Shown here one piece after another: positions 16,286 through 24,359 of a stretch of 64,000 nt of DNA. The stretch lies in NCBI GenBank assembly GCA_017502875.1, contig JAFVUF010000012.1, forward strand, positions 62,001 to 126,000. The letters are read 5' to 3'. This DNA comes from Clostridia bacterium (GTDB lineage Bacteria > Bacillota > Clostridia > Oscillospirales > CAG-272). A program made the translations under genes and the position numbers. Below the pieces are notes generated by a model, which did no database searches, had not been told where the DNA came from, and saw only the letters and a program-made list of their open reading frames with translations. Each line of letters opens with the position of its first letter. The first letter of the stretch is position 1.

Positions 16286-16948
16286 ATGAATAAGAAAAAA
16301 TGTTATATTTTCGGCTCTGCCGAAGCAGTTTTGCCGTCGGAAGCTATAAACGGCGTAACCCGTAACCCCGAAAACCTATATATTGCCGCTGACCGAGGCT
16401 TTGTTTCAATGAAGGCGCTGGGGCTTTCCCCCGACGTTATTTTAGGCGACTTCGACTCCTGTCCCCTGACTGACGAAATGCGCTCCTGCGGCGCTGAAAT
16501 AATACGCCACCCCGTAGAAAAGGACGACACCGACCTAATGCTCGCTATCAAGCTTGGTCTATACCGAGGCTATACGGAATTTATCATAGTCGGCTGTCTT
16601 GGCGGCGAGCGCTTCGACCACAGTATAGCGACAGTTCAAAGCCTTGCTTACGTCGCTGATGCGGGCGGAATAGCGTGCGCCTACGGAAAGGGCGAAAACG
16701 GAAGCCTAATCTGCGCAACCGTTATTAAAAACGGTTTAATCGAGCTTAAAGCAAGGGATAGCGGATACGTTTCGGTGTTTGCCTTAACGGATAAGGCGGA
16801 GGGCGTAAGCATCACAGGACTGAGATACGAGCTTACGGGAGCAAGCCTTACAAGCTCGTTTCCACTCGGCGTATCAAACGCCTTTGTCGGAAAAAACGCC
16901 ACCGTAACGGTAGAAAACGGCACTATCCTGATAATTTACAATCAATAA
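16286..16948 (+). CDS. thiN: Thiamine pyrophosphokinase
   Basis: A 220-residue ThiN-type kinase that converts thiamine and ATP to thiamine diphosphate and AMP. Motifs: AADRG near residue 33, GDFDSC (about residue 54), KDDTDLMLA (about 79) and GCLGGERFDH. The C-terminal half is the beta-rich thiamine-binding domain. The gene starts 14 bp after the rnfB hairpin with a weak ribosome binding site. In many Firmicutes thiN sits with rsgA and rpe; that context is absent here. Confidence 0.92.
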   Translation: MNKKKCYIFGSAEAVLPSEAINGVTRNPENLYIAADRGFVSMKALGLSPDVILGDFDSCPLTDEMRSCGAEIIRHPVEKDDTDLMLAIKLGLYRGYTEFIIVGCLGGERFDHSIATVQSLAYVADAGGIACAYGKGENGSLICATVIKNGLIELKARDSGYVSVFALTDKAEGVSITGLRYELTGASLTSSFPLGVSNAFVGKNATVTVENGTILIIYNQ

Positions 16949-16955
16949 AACAACT

Positions 16956-16990
16956 AACGTGGCAGCTGCGTTTGCAGCTGCCACGTTTTT
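16956..16990 (+). terminator. Shared terminator of thiN and the XRE gene
   Basis: AACGTGGCAGCTGC/GCAGCTGCCACGTT is a perfect 14-bp stem with a 4-base loop followed by TTTT. It lies between convergent genes and could serve both. Confidence 0.88.
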
Positions 16991-16992
16991 AC

Positions 16993-17211
16993 TTAGTATA
17001 GCTTTTTGGGAACGTCAACAAGTCCCGCAATATAGTCAAGACTGACGTTATAAAATTTAGCGAGCTTGATATACTTATCAATTCCCATCATCTGCTTGCC
17101 CGTTTCGTACTTGCTTATCTGCTGTTGGTTTGTTTCAAGCAATTTTGCGATATCAGACTGTTTGAGTTCTCTATCCTCTCTTAAATCTTTAAGCCTTTCA
17201 AAATATCTCAT
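16993..17211 (-). CDS. XRE-family helix-turn-helix regulator, 72 residues
   Basis: A compact Cro/C1-type DNA-binding protein with almost nothing beyond the HTH domain. The recognition region KQSDIAKLLETNQQQISKYE occupies about residues 18-37, followed by the stabilising helices around MGIDKYIKLAKFYNVSLDYI. GAGGTG just upstream of the ATG works as ribosome binding site. It is divergent from the DUF6809-like gene with overlapping promoter sequences, so autoregulation plus control of that neighbour is the natural hypothesis. Confidence 0.9.
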   Translation of the reverse strand: MRYFERLKDLREDRELKQSDIAKLLETNQQQISKYETGKQMMGIDKYIKLAKFYNVSLDYIAGLVDVPKKLY

Positions 17212-17212
17212 T

Positions 17213-17298
17213 TGTACACCTCAAAAAATGTAATTACTATTGACATTATATCCTTTAAGGTGTATAATATTCTCGTAATACATCTTATAAACTGTACA
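17213..17298. promoter_or_regulatory. Divergent promoter region with candidate operator sites
   Basis: The plus-strand promoter is exact consensus: TTGACA (17240-17245), 17 bases, TATAAT (17263-17268). A minus-strand TATAAT (17245-17250) lies inside its spacer and could serve the XRE gene. TGTACA occurs at 17213-17218 and 17293-17298, and AGGTGTA occurs inverted at 17215-17221 and 17258-17264. One AGGTGTA overlaps the XRE ribosome binding site, so it may be coincidence. Confidence 0.65.
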
Positions 17299-17315
17299 GC
17301 AAGGAGTAAAATATT

Positions 17316-17594
17316 ATGAGACCAACAATAACAGATTTATTTTTAGGTAAGCTTGACCCAAGCGCTGACTGTATTCTTGACACGCCTGAGAGCAATTCGC
17401 TTGCAATTTGCGTGGAGCAACTGTATACTAAACTGTTAAAAACCTTAAATGAGGAAACAGCATGCATTTTTAAAGAATACTGCCAAGACCAAGCCACTCT
17501 GTCCTCGTTTGAAAAGGCTCACTGTTATGCCGAAGGCTTTTCACTCGGCATGCGGCTTGCGACTGAATGTTATATCTCTGATGACGGTAAATAA
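17316..17594 (+). CDS. Small DUF6809-like protein, 92 residues
   Basis: Function unknown. The sequence starts with a short FLGKL-DPSADC segment, followed by a helical region (KLLKTLNEETACIFKEYCQ) and a C-terminal EKAHCYAEGFSLGMRLATE block. The spacing of 'LxxxLNEEExxxFxxY' and 'F..GF.LG.RL' is what I recall for DUF6809 proteins of gut Firmicutes, which often occur in mobile or accessory DNA. AAGGAG lies 12 bases before the ATG. The gene has a consensus promoter and its own terminator, and is divergent from an XRE repressor. Confidence 0.6.
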   Translation: MRPTITDLFLGKLDPSADCILDTPESNSLAICVEQLYTKLLKTLNEETACIFKEYCQDQATLSSFEKAHCYAEGFSLGMRLATECYISDDGK

Positions 17595-17600
17595 GCTAAC

Positions 17601-17640
17601 AACGGGGCTGTCGCCTTTTCGACAGCCCCGTTATTATATT
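17601..17640 (+). terminator. Terminator after the DUF6809-like gene
   Basis: AACGGGGCTGTCG/CGACAGCCCCGTT is a perfect 13-bp stem with a 6-base loop followed by ATTATATTT, just 6 bp after the stop. Confidence 0.85.
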
Positions 17641-17736
17641 TAAACCTGACGGCTACGTTAGCAAAGGATATTTTCCTTTACAATTATTTCAGTATCCTTC
17701 TGCGCTTCTCCCCGAAGTCCTTCTTATGAAGCTTGT

Positions 17737-18639
17737 CTACCCTACGCGGAATTGCTTTACAGGCTTTATGGCGCTTCCGTCCTCGAAGTCCATAACTCTG
17801 CCAAGAGCGAAAAAGCCGTCCTTATCAAATAATCTGACGAGCGCTCCATTTTCAAAGTGAGTACCGAGCTTTTTTTGGTAAAGCTCGCACCCGTGAGCGC
17901 CCAAATGGGCGAAGAAGTCTGAAAGCACCACCGTATCGCACTCATCAAAAAGCTCCTCAACGGGACGCAAAAGCGCATAGCGCTCCTCGAAGGTCATCTT
18001 TTCAAGCTGCTCCTCGGTTACGGCGTCCTCTATTCCAAACGAGCCGCAAGACGTACGGATAAGCGAGCTCATAACCGCGCCCGTACCAAGACTTTTACCT
18101 ATATCAGCGCAAAGAGTACGGATATACGTGCCCTTAGAAACTCTGGCGTTAAGCATGTACTCGTCATTTCTTTCGGTTGGATAAAGCTCAAGCCTGTCAA
18201 CGTAGACCTGCCTTGCTTTCCTCTCTATCTCCTTGCCCTCACGTGCAAGCTCAAGCAGCTTTTTGCCGTTAACCTTAATGGCGCTATACATTGGTGGGAT
18301 TTGTTCAATCGCACCCGTAAACGCCGAAACGGCAGCTTTCACCTCATAGGAAGTCGGCATAGCGCCGCCGTACTCCGACAAAACTGCTCCCGTAATGTCC
18401 TCGGTGTCAGTGGTCAGTCCGAGCCTCATACCCGCAATGTATTCCTTAACGTCAGAGCAAAGAAACTCCGACGCCTTTACCGCCCGTCCGACCATAAGCA
18501 CAAGCACACCCTCGGCAAGCGGGTCAAGCGTACCCGTATGTCCGACCTGCCTTGTACCGTAAAGCTTCCTTATTTTATACACCACGTCGTGAGACGTGCA
18601 GCCCTTAGGCTTGTAAAAGCACAGTACACCGTTGTTCAT
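17737..18639 (-). CDS. truB: tRNA pseudouridine(55) synthase TruB
   Basis: The 300-residue enzyme isomerises U55 of the T-loop in nearly all tRNAs. The catalytic aspartate is Asp39 in GHTGTLDPLA; the second family motif lies at KEYIAGMRLG and the RV-SKGTYIRTL block follows near residue 165. A C-terminal PUA-like region of about 60 residues is present. It overlaps nrnA by four bases (ATGA), the usual Firmicutes pairing; rbfA, normally just upstream of nrnA, lies about 14 kb away here. Confidence 0.95.
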   Translation of the reverse strand: MNNGVLCFYKPKGCTSHDVVYKIRKLYGTRQVGHTGTLDPLAEGVLVLMVGRAVKASEFLCSDVKEYIAGMRLGLTTDTEDITGAVLSEYGGAMPTSYEVKAAVSAFTGAIEQIPPMYSAIKVNGKKLLELAREGKEIERKARQVYVDRLELYPTERNDEYMLNARVSKGTYIRTLCADIGKSLGTGAVMSSLIRTSCGSFGIEDAVTEEQLEKMTFEERYALLRPVEELFDECDTVVLSDFFAHLGAHGCELYQKKLGTHFENGALVRLFDKDGFFALGRVMDFEDGSAIKPVKQFRVG

Positions 18640-19619
18640 ATTGCTTTAAGAACCCTTTCAAGCACAGCGCTTTTGGCAAGCTCAGGCGTAGCCGCCTCAA
18701 CGGAAGCGCCCGCGGCTCGCTCGTGTCCGCCGCCGCCGAATATTTTACAAAGCTCGCTTGAGCTTATATTAAGCCCAGAGCGCATTGAAATTTTAAATTT
18801 TTCGGGAGCGTCTACGTCCTGCTTTAAGGTTATAGCAAGCTCAACCCCCTCGGTCTCTCTCATCTCCGAAACGAGCCCGCCGATATCGTCGTCGTTTGCT
18901 CCGCTGACACGGCGGAATTCGCCGGTTATAACCAGAAAAGCGACCCGTCCGTCAGCGTAATACTCTGTATTGTTGAGCATAAACTGCCTCGCCTTAAGCT
19001 CCGCGCGGCTCTTTAACTCAAAAAGTCTGTGGCAAACGTCGTAGTTATCAGCGCCGCCGTCGATAAGCTCCGCGGCAATACGCAGGGTTGTTGAGGTAAC
19101 GTTAGAATATTTAAAGCAGCCCGTGTCTGAGGCTATGGCGGCGTAAAGCGCGGTGCAGGCGGCAGGCGTCATCTTAGCGCCCCTCATCTCCTCAAGCCTG
19201 CGGATAAGCTTATATATTATCTCGCCGCAAGCCGCCGCCTTTCCGTCAATGTAATTGTATTTGCCGTACTCCGAGCCAACGTGATGATGGTCCACTTTAA
19301 GACCGATAGTCGCTCCGTAGCGCTCGGCGTTATGACCGAGCAAGTGAAGCTCCGCTACGTCAATGGCGCAGACAAACGGCTTATCGCCGAGGTTTTCGGC
19401 ATTTTTTTCGCCCTCACCGTCAAGCGCCGTAAGAAACTCAAGCCTTGCGGGGATTGCGTCAGCGCAAAGCACCTGCGCGGTCTTTCCTACCGCTTCAAGC
19501 GCGTATTTCAGCGCATACGCCGAGCCTACCGTGTCGCCATCGGGGCGCGCGTGGCAAAGAAATATAAAATTCTTCCTTTCAAGCAGCAGCTTTGCCGCCT
19601 TTTCAAGCGTACAGTTCAT
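18636..19619 (-). CDS. nrnA: DHH/DHHA1 phosphoesterase, NrnA (nanoRNase/pAp phosphatase)
   Basis: The 327-residue enzyme degrades 2-5-mer RNA fragments and dephosphorylates 3'-phosphoadenosine 5'-phosphate in known homologues. DHH-domain motifs are HARPDGDTVGS (about residues 20-30), a CAIDVAE Asp region, and VDHHHVGSEYG (about 109-119). The DHHA1 motif GGGHERAAG lies near residue 300. It works downstream of endonucleases such as RNase Y, also encoded here. Translationally coupled to truB. Confidence 0.93.
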   Translation of the reverse strand: MNCTLEKAAKLLLERKNFIFLCHARPDGDTVGSAYALKYALEAVGKTAQVLCADAIPARLEFLTALDGEGEKNAENLGDKPFVCAIDVAELHLLGHNAERYGATIGLKVDHHHVGSEYGKYNYIDGKAAACGEIIYKLIRRLEEMRGAKMTPAACTALYAAIASDTGCFKYSNVTSTTLRIAAELIDGGADNYDVCHRLFELKSRAELKARQFMLNNTEYYADGRVAFLVITGEFRRVSGANDDDIGGLVSEMRETEGVELAITLKQDVDAPEKFKISMRSGLNISSSELCKIFGGGGHERAAGASVEAATPELAKSAVLERVLKAI

Positions 19620-19651
19620 TTATTTACCAATCCTTTCTTAAAGGGTGTGTG

Positions 19652-20455
19652 TCATATCAAGCGGTATACCCTTTTCGCGTTTTCGGCGGTTATTCGGCAG
19701 ACCTCGTCATAGCTCAGCCCCTTTATCTCGGCAAGCCTCATCGCAGTATACGCCATAAGCGAGGAATCGTTTCGCTCTCCTCTTTTCGGGTGCGGAGCAA
19801 GATACGGGCAGTCCGTCTCAATAAGCATTCTGTCAAGCGGAACACGGACGGCAACCTCTGGGAGCTTAGCGGCGTTTTTAAAGGTCAGAACACCCGAAAA
19901 CGAGATGTACCACCCCATTTTTATAAGCTCGTCCGCCATTTCGGGACTTCCGCTGAAGCTGTGAAGTATACCCGTAACGCCCTTATATCTGCGGAGAATA
20001 TCCATTACGTCTCCGTGAGCCTCACGGTCGTGAATTATTACGGGATAGCCCGTTTCCAAAGAAAGCTGAAGCTGAAGCTCGAACCACCTTTTCTGTATTT
20101 CACGGGGAACGTCGTCCCAATGGTAGTCAAGACCTATCTCGCCTATGGCTACGCATTTCGGGTCAGCAAGATAGCTTCTTAGCATGTCAAGCGATCTTTT
20201 CTCGCCGTAATCCTCAGCGGAAGCCGCATCGTTTGGGTGAAAACCAACGCTGAAATACATAAAACCGTACTTACGGGTTAGCTCAAACGCCTTCGGAATA
20301 CTGTTAAACGAGCAGCCGACGTCCACAATAAAGCCAACGCCCTCCTTTTCAATAGAGGAAAGAAGCTCGTCTCTGTCGGCGTCAAACCGAGCGTCGTCGT
20401 AATGAGCGTGAGTGTCAAAAAGCGGATACCCGCCCTCAAAGAATGGGTTTTTCAT
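19652..20455 (-). CDS. tatD: TatD-family metal-dependent hydrolase/DNase
   Basis: A 267-residue TIM-barrel hydrolase with all metal-site motifs: FDTHAHYDD (about residue 13), the FHPND block, GEIGLDYHW, IIHDREAH, LHSFSG and IETDCPYLAPHP. Homologues act as 3'-5' exonucleases on DNA and may serve in repair. In Bacillus the equivalent (yabD) follows metS; here too tatD follows metG, but a hairpin repeat and a terminator lie between them. The gap to nrnA is only 32 bp, so tatD-nrnA-truB may form one transcript. Confidence 0.94.
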   Translation of the reverse strand: MKNPFFEGGYPLFDTHAHYDDARFDADRDELLSSIEKEGVGFIVDVGCSFNSIPKAFELTRKYGFMYFSVGFHPNDAASAEDYGEKRSLDMLRSYLADPKCVAIGEIGLDYHWDDVPREIQKRWFELQLQLSLETGYPVIIHDREAHGDVMDILRRYKGVTGILHSFSGSPEMADELIKMGWYISFSGVLTFKNAAKLPEVAVRVPLDRMLIETDCPYLAPHPKRGERNDSSLMAYTAMRLAEIKGLSYDEVCRITAENAKRVYRLI

Positions 20456-20467
20456 TTATTTCTCCGA

Positions 20468-20498
20468 TAAAAACAGGCGGACACTAAGCCCGCCCGTT
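20468..20498 (-). terminator. Terminator between metG and tatD
   Basis: Read on the minus strand, ACGGGCGG pairs with CCGCCTGT (one mismatch, 9-base loop) and runs into TTTTTATC. It lies after the metG 3' region and just ahead of tatD. Confidence 0.75.
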
Positions 20499-20545
20499 TG
20501 TTGTCTTCTATATTTTGGTGGGCAAATCAGCTGAGGCTTGGTTAT

Positions 20546-20684
20546 TTCCGAAAGATATACGGTTTATCGAAAGAATTTCACAGAAATCATTTATAATCGC
20601 TGCTTCGTATATATGCGAGGCGGCGATTATAGAAAAGTTTTTGCGGAGCTTTTTTCAAAAAGCGACCGTACTCCTTATCGGACA
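20546..20684 (+). repeat. Family A structured repeat, copy A2
   Basis: Hairpin 1 is 20592-20631 (arms TATAATCGC/GCGATTATA). The shared block GTTTTTGCGGAGC follows, then hairpin 2 (20647-20663, AGCTTTTTTCAAAAAGC) and the right edge GCGACCGTACTCCTTATCGG. The left flank CCGAAAGATATACGG is complementary to the right edge with mismatches. The right edge ends about 11 bp from the metG stop, so in the metG transcript the element comes directly after the coding region. Confidence 0.72.
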
Positions 20685-20694
20685 TTGTCAATCC

Positions 20695-22677
20695 TTAGCT
20701 TACTCTGTCGCCTACGTTAGCGTCGTCAGCGGCAAACAGGAGACGAACTACTGCGTCAGGCTCATGACCGCCGGAAGCAACTATCATACCGTTGCTTTCC
20801 TCCTCGTTTCCGTTGATTTTCATCATACGGGGAGCGAGGTTAGCGACCATAATCACCTTCTTACCGATAAGCTCCTCAGGAGAATAGTACTTAGCGATAC
20901 CCGAGAAAACCTGTCTTGTTTCAAAGCCGAGGTCGAGCTTGAATTTAAGCAGCTTCTTGGACTTCGGCACCGCCTCGCACTCAAGAACCTTAGCGACTCT
21001 CATATCAACCTTTACAAAATCGTCAAACACAACCGTGTCAGCAACGGGCTCGTATACCTTTTCAGCCGCTGCCTCCTCTACCTTTACTTCTTCCATTTTT
21101 GCTTCCTCTTTCTTTTCCGCAGTCTCACCCTTCTGAGCTGCAAGTCTTTCATAAAATTCCTTTTCGTCAATTCTCTTAAAGAGAACCTCTGCCTCACCCG
21201 TAGCCTTTCCGCAAACGAGAGCGCCGAACTCCTCGCTCATATCGTCCGTTCCGAGCGTAGCGAGAATTTTAGCCGCTGTGTCGGGAATAAAGGGCGAAAG
21301 CAGCGAAGCGCCAACCCTTATAGTTTCAAGCAGATTGTAAAGCACCGTACCCAAACGCGCCTTCGTATCCTCACTCTTTGCCAGCACCCAAGGGGTAGTT
21401 TCGTCAATATATTTATTTGCGCGGCTAAGCATATCGAAAATAGCCGAAAGAGCGTCGGAAACGTGATAGGTGTCCATCTTCTCATGCACCTTAGCCACCG
21501 TTTCCGCTACGCAAGCCTTAAGCTCTCCGTCTATCGCCTCGGAAGCGACGGGAGCCTGAATTACCGAGCCGAAATACTTCTTGTTCATCGAAACGGTACG
21601 GGAAACGAGATTTCCGAGATTGTTTGCGAGGTCGGTGTTGAACGCCGCTATCATACTGTCGTAGGTAATGCTTCCGTCAGAGGAATAAGGCATAGCGCTC
21701 AGAGTGTAGTAACGAACCCCGTCAACGCCGAAAAGCTCCGCAAGCTCGTCCGCGTACATAACGTTGCCCCTACTCTTGCTCATCTTGTCGGTTCCGAAAT
21801 TCAGCCAGCCGTGGCCGTATATCTTCTTCGGAAGCGGAATGCCGAGCGCAAGCAGCATTATAGGCCAGTAGATTGTATGGAAGCGCACGATGTCCTTACC
21901 GATAACGTGAACGTCGCACGGCCAATACTTCTTAAACAGCTCGCCCTGCTCGTCTACCTCGTAGCCGAGGGCGGTGATATAGTTAGAAAGCGCGTCTATC
22001 CAGACGTATATAACGTGCTTCTCGTCGCCGGGAACGGGAACGCCCCAGGTAAAGGAACTTCTGGTTACGCAAAGGTCCTGAAGACCGGGCTTTAAGAAGT
22101 TGTTGACCATCTCCTTCAAACGCGCCTCAGGCTCGACAAAGCCAGGATTCTCCTCAATGTGTTTAAGCAGCCTGTCGGCGTACTTGCTCATTCTGAAAAA
22201 GTAAGCGTCCTCAGTCGCTCTCTCAACGGGACGTCCGCAGTCGGGGCACTTTCCGTCAGTTACCTGCGTGTCGGTAAAGAAGGACTCGCACGGAACACAG
22301 TAATGACCCTCGTACTGACTTTTGTATATATCCCCCTGCTCGTAGAGCTTTTTGAAGATACCCGTAACCGCCTTTTCGTGATAGTCGTCTGTCGTACGGA
22401 TAAACTTATCGTACGAAGCTCCTACTAGCGCCCACATATCTCTTACCTTGGCGTAAACACCGTCAACGAACTCCTTTGGAGTAATACCCATCTCCTTAGC
22501 CTTCGTCTCGATTTTTATACCGTGCTCGTCCGTACCCGTAAGGAAGAATACGTCGTAGCCCATCTTACGCTTATAGCGCGCGATGGCGTCGGTAAGAATC
22601 ACCTCGTAGGTATTTCCTATGTGCGGCTTGCCCGAGCAATAGGGTATTGCCGTAGTAAGATAAAATTTCTCTTTCAT
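20695..22677 (-). CDS. metG: Methionyl-tRNA synthetase
   Basis: The 660-residue class I synthetase carries the HIGH-equivalent PHIGNTYE (about residues 18-25), a zinc-binding insert with CVPC and CPDC (about 127-145), and DKMSKSRGN (about 298-306). The anticodon-binding helical domain follows. A charged, glutamate/lysine-rich linker near residue 530 connects to a C-terminal tRNA-binding (EMAP-II-like) domain beginning FDDFVKVDMRVAKV. Length fits the Firmicutes form with dimerising C-domain. No T-box leader fits in the 24 bp to rluD upstream, so expression must be by readthrough or another route. Confidence 0.96.
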   Translation of the reverse strand: MKEKFYLTTAIPYCSGKPHIGNTYEVILTDAIARYKRKMGYDVFFLTGTDEHGIKIETKAKEMGITPKEFVDGVYAKVRDMWALVGASYDKFIRTTDDYHEKAVTGIFKKLYEQGDIYKSQYEGHYCVPCESFFTDTQVTDGKCPDCGRPVERATEDAYFFRMSKYADRLLKHIEENPGFVEPEARLKEMVNNFLKPGLQDLCVTRSSFTWGVPVPGDEKHVIYVWIDALSNYITALGYEVDEQGELFKKYWPCDVHVIGKDIVRFHTIYWPIMLLALGIPLPKKIYGHGWLNFGTDKMSKSRGNVMYADELAELFGVDGVRYYTLSAMPYSSDGSITYDSMIAAFNTDLANNLGNLVSRTVSMNKKYFGSVIQAPVASEAIDGELKACVAETVAKVHEKMDTYHVSDALSAIFDMLSRANKYIDETTPWVLAKSEDTKARLGTVLYNLLETIRVGASLLSPFIPDTAAKILATLGTDDMSEEFGALVCGKATGEAEVLFKRIDEKEFYERLAAQKGETAEKKEEAKMEEVKVEEAAAEKVYEPVADTVVFDDFVKVDMRVAKVLECEAVPKSKKLLKFKLDLGFETRQVFSGIAKYYSPEELIGKKVIMVANLAPRMMKINGNEEESNGMIVASGGHEPDAVVRLLFAADDANVGDRVS

Positions 22678-22701
22678 TGCTGTTACTTCTTTCTTAAAGT
22701 T

Positions 22702-23601
22702 TTATACCGTTTCTCTCAAAATTCTCAGCAGCTCCGCAAAATAACCCGGAAGCTCGCTTTCAAATTTCATATATTCGTTTGTTTTAGGGTGAACAAAGCC
22801 GAGCGACATCGCGTGAAGCGCCTGACCGCAGGCGAATTTCGGGTGCTTTTTTTCAAACGGAGTGTTGCCGCCGCCGTAAACGGTGTCAAAAAGCAACGGG
22901 TGTCCAAGCGACGCCATATGAACTCTAATCTGGTGAGTTCTTCCCGTTTCCAGCCGCATTTCGCAGTAGGAAAATCCCTTAAAGCGCTCAAGCACCTTGT
23001 AATGTGTCAAGGCTTCTCTGCCCTTTGGCGTTATAGCCATTTTCTTGCGGTCGGTTGCGTGCCTGCCTATCGGCTTATCTATCACGCCCTCGTCCGCTTT
23101 TGGGTTTCCGATAACAATAGCTCTGTATATCCTGTCCGCCTTATGCTCCTTTATCTGCATAGCCAGACTGTTGTGCGCCGAATCGTTTTTAGCCACGACC
23201 AGAAGCCCAGAGGTGTCCTTATCTATTCTATGCACTATTCCCGGACGGATAACTCCGTTGATGCCCGAAAGACCGTCTCCGCAGTGGTAAAGCAGAGCGT
23301 TTACAAGAGTGCCGGAATAGTTGCCGGCAGCGGGGTGAACGACCATACCCTTTGGCTTGTTAACGACCATCAGCTCGCCGTCCTCGTAAACCACGTCAAG
23401 CGGAATATTCTCAGGCAGAGCCGTGTCAGGTACAGGCTCAGGATAATCAATCTCCACGTCGTCGGTCTCGCTCACCTTGTAATTTTTAGGCTTTGGCGAG
23501 CCGTTAACGGTAACAAAGCCGTTTTCGATAAGCTTCTGAGCAGCGCTACGGGTTATCTGTCCAAGCTCGGAAACGTAAATATCAAGTCTTATCTCGCTCA
23601 T
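22702..23601 (-). CDS. rluD: RluD-family 23S rRNA pseudouridine synthase
   Basis: This 299-residue enzyme has an N-terminal S4 RNA-binding domain (about residues 1-60) and a pseudouridine synthase domain with the catalytic aspartate in VHRIDKDTSGLLV (about residue 137). The ETGRTHQIRVHMA block is also family-typical. It is the counterpart of Bacillus ylyB, which likewise follows lspA. The exact rRNA target cannot be read from the sequence. The gap to lspA is 15 bp, consistent with one operon. Confidence 0.92.
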   Translation of the reverse strand: MSEIRLDIYVSELGQITRSAAQKLIENGFVTVNGSPKPKNYKVSETDDVEIDYPEPVPDTALPENIPLDVVYEDGELMVVNKPKGMVVHPAAGNYSGTLVNALLYHCGDGLSGINGVIRPGIVHRIDKDTSGLLVVAKNDSAHNSLAMQIKEHKADRIYRAIVIGNPKADEGVIDKPIGRHATDRKKMAITPKGREALTHYKVLERFKGFSYCEMRLETGRTHQIRVHMASLGHPLLFDTVYGGGNTPFEKKHPKFACGQALHAMSLGFVHPKTNEYMKFESELPGYFAELLRILRETV

Positions 23602-23616
23602 ATCCGCCTCCGCTTT

Positions 23617-24159
23617 TTACTCTCTGTCAGCGCCACCGTTTTCCGACTTAGCCGCCTTTTGCTTTTTGTAATTTCTGACCTCAGCCATTATATACCACAG
23701 AATAAGCAGACCCGCGCCAACGCAAACGAAGCTGTCCGCCCCGTTAAATATCCATTGCCAAAGCTTCGGGAACGCCCGAAAGTCTATAAAATCAATTACC
23801 TCGCCGTAGGCTATGCGGTCTATCATATTGCCTATACCGCCGCCCAGCACCATAGCCGCCGCCGTATAAAACAGCGCGTCCCCATCCTCCCATATCAGAA
23901 TGAGAGCGACGAGGAAGATTATAAGGAGCATAGACAGCGACATAAACACCCATCGGTGCTCAGAAAAGCTGCCGAATGCGGCTCCGTCGTTTGTGATGTA
24001 GGTAAGGTGCAGTACGTCCTTTATTAGCGGAACTGTCTGCCCTATCTCCATATTTTTCATAACGGCGAGCTTAGTAAAAAAATCCGTAAGCAGCGTCGCT
24101 ATGAGAACGGAAAGCGAAATTATCGCTCCCTTTTTAGTGATGTTAATTTTCAGTTTCAT
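23617..24159 (-). CDS. lspA: Signal peptidase II (prolipoprotein)
   Basis: This 180-residue membrane protease cleaves lipoprotein signal peptides after lipid modification. Four transmembrane segments are visible. The conserved NDGAAFGSF (about residue 56), GGGIGNMIDRIAYG (first catalytic Asp) and VIDFIDF (second catalytic Asp) blocks are complete. The basic C-terminal tail is a little longer than in Bacillus. It precedes rluD as in other Firmicutes, but is separated from ileS by a 200-bp gap holding repeat A3. Confidence 0.94.
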   Translation of the reverse strand: MKLKINITKKGAIISLSVLIATLLTDFFTKLAVMKNMEIGQTVPLIKDVLHLTYITNDGAAFGSFSEHRWVFMSLSMLLIIFLVALILIWEDGDALFYTAAAMVLGGGIGNMIDRIAYGEVIDFIDFRAFPKLWQWIFNGADSFVCVGAGLLILWYIMAEVRNYKKQKAAKSENGGADRE

Positions 24160-24233
24160 TTAGTACCTTTTTTCGAGGTAATGCCTTCTTGATTTGAACT
24201 GCACGAAAGTACGTTTCCTCAAAGAAACACACG

Positions 24234-24345
24234 TTTTTTGAAGAAGATATACGAAATATTCTTTTACACCGATAGTTCAAGCTGTCGGTGTAAAAGAAGC
24301 TTTTGCGCAGCTTTTCTCGAAAAGCGCGTATTCCTTTTAGAAAAT
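24234..24345 (+). repeat. Family A structured repeat, copy A3 (clearest copy)
   Basis: Hairpin 1 has 17-bp arms (24259-24275 TTCTTTTACACCGATAG; 24282-24298, one G-T pair). CTTTTGCGCAGC follows, then hairpin 2 (24310-24325, GCTTTTCTCGAAAAGC) and CGCGTATTCCTTTTAGAAAA. The outer flanks TTTTTTGAAGAAGATATACG and CGCGTATTCCTTTTAGAAAA are largely complementary, giving a three-way-junction fold. The right edge is 15 bp from the ileS stop codon. Confidence 0.75.
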
Positions 24346-24359
24346 GCTATTTCTTGTAA

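Noticed and set aside
20515-24027. Very long plus-strand open frames opposite metG, rluD and lspA (also 25332-26927 opposite ileS)
   Set aside because: They lie antisense to complete conserved genes, lack ribosome binding sites and have no recognisable protein features; codon bias of the real genes keeps these frames open.
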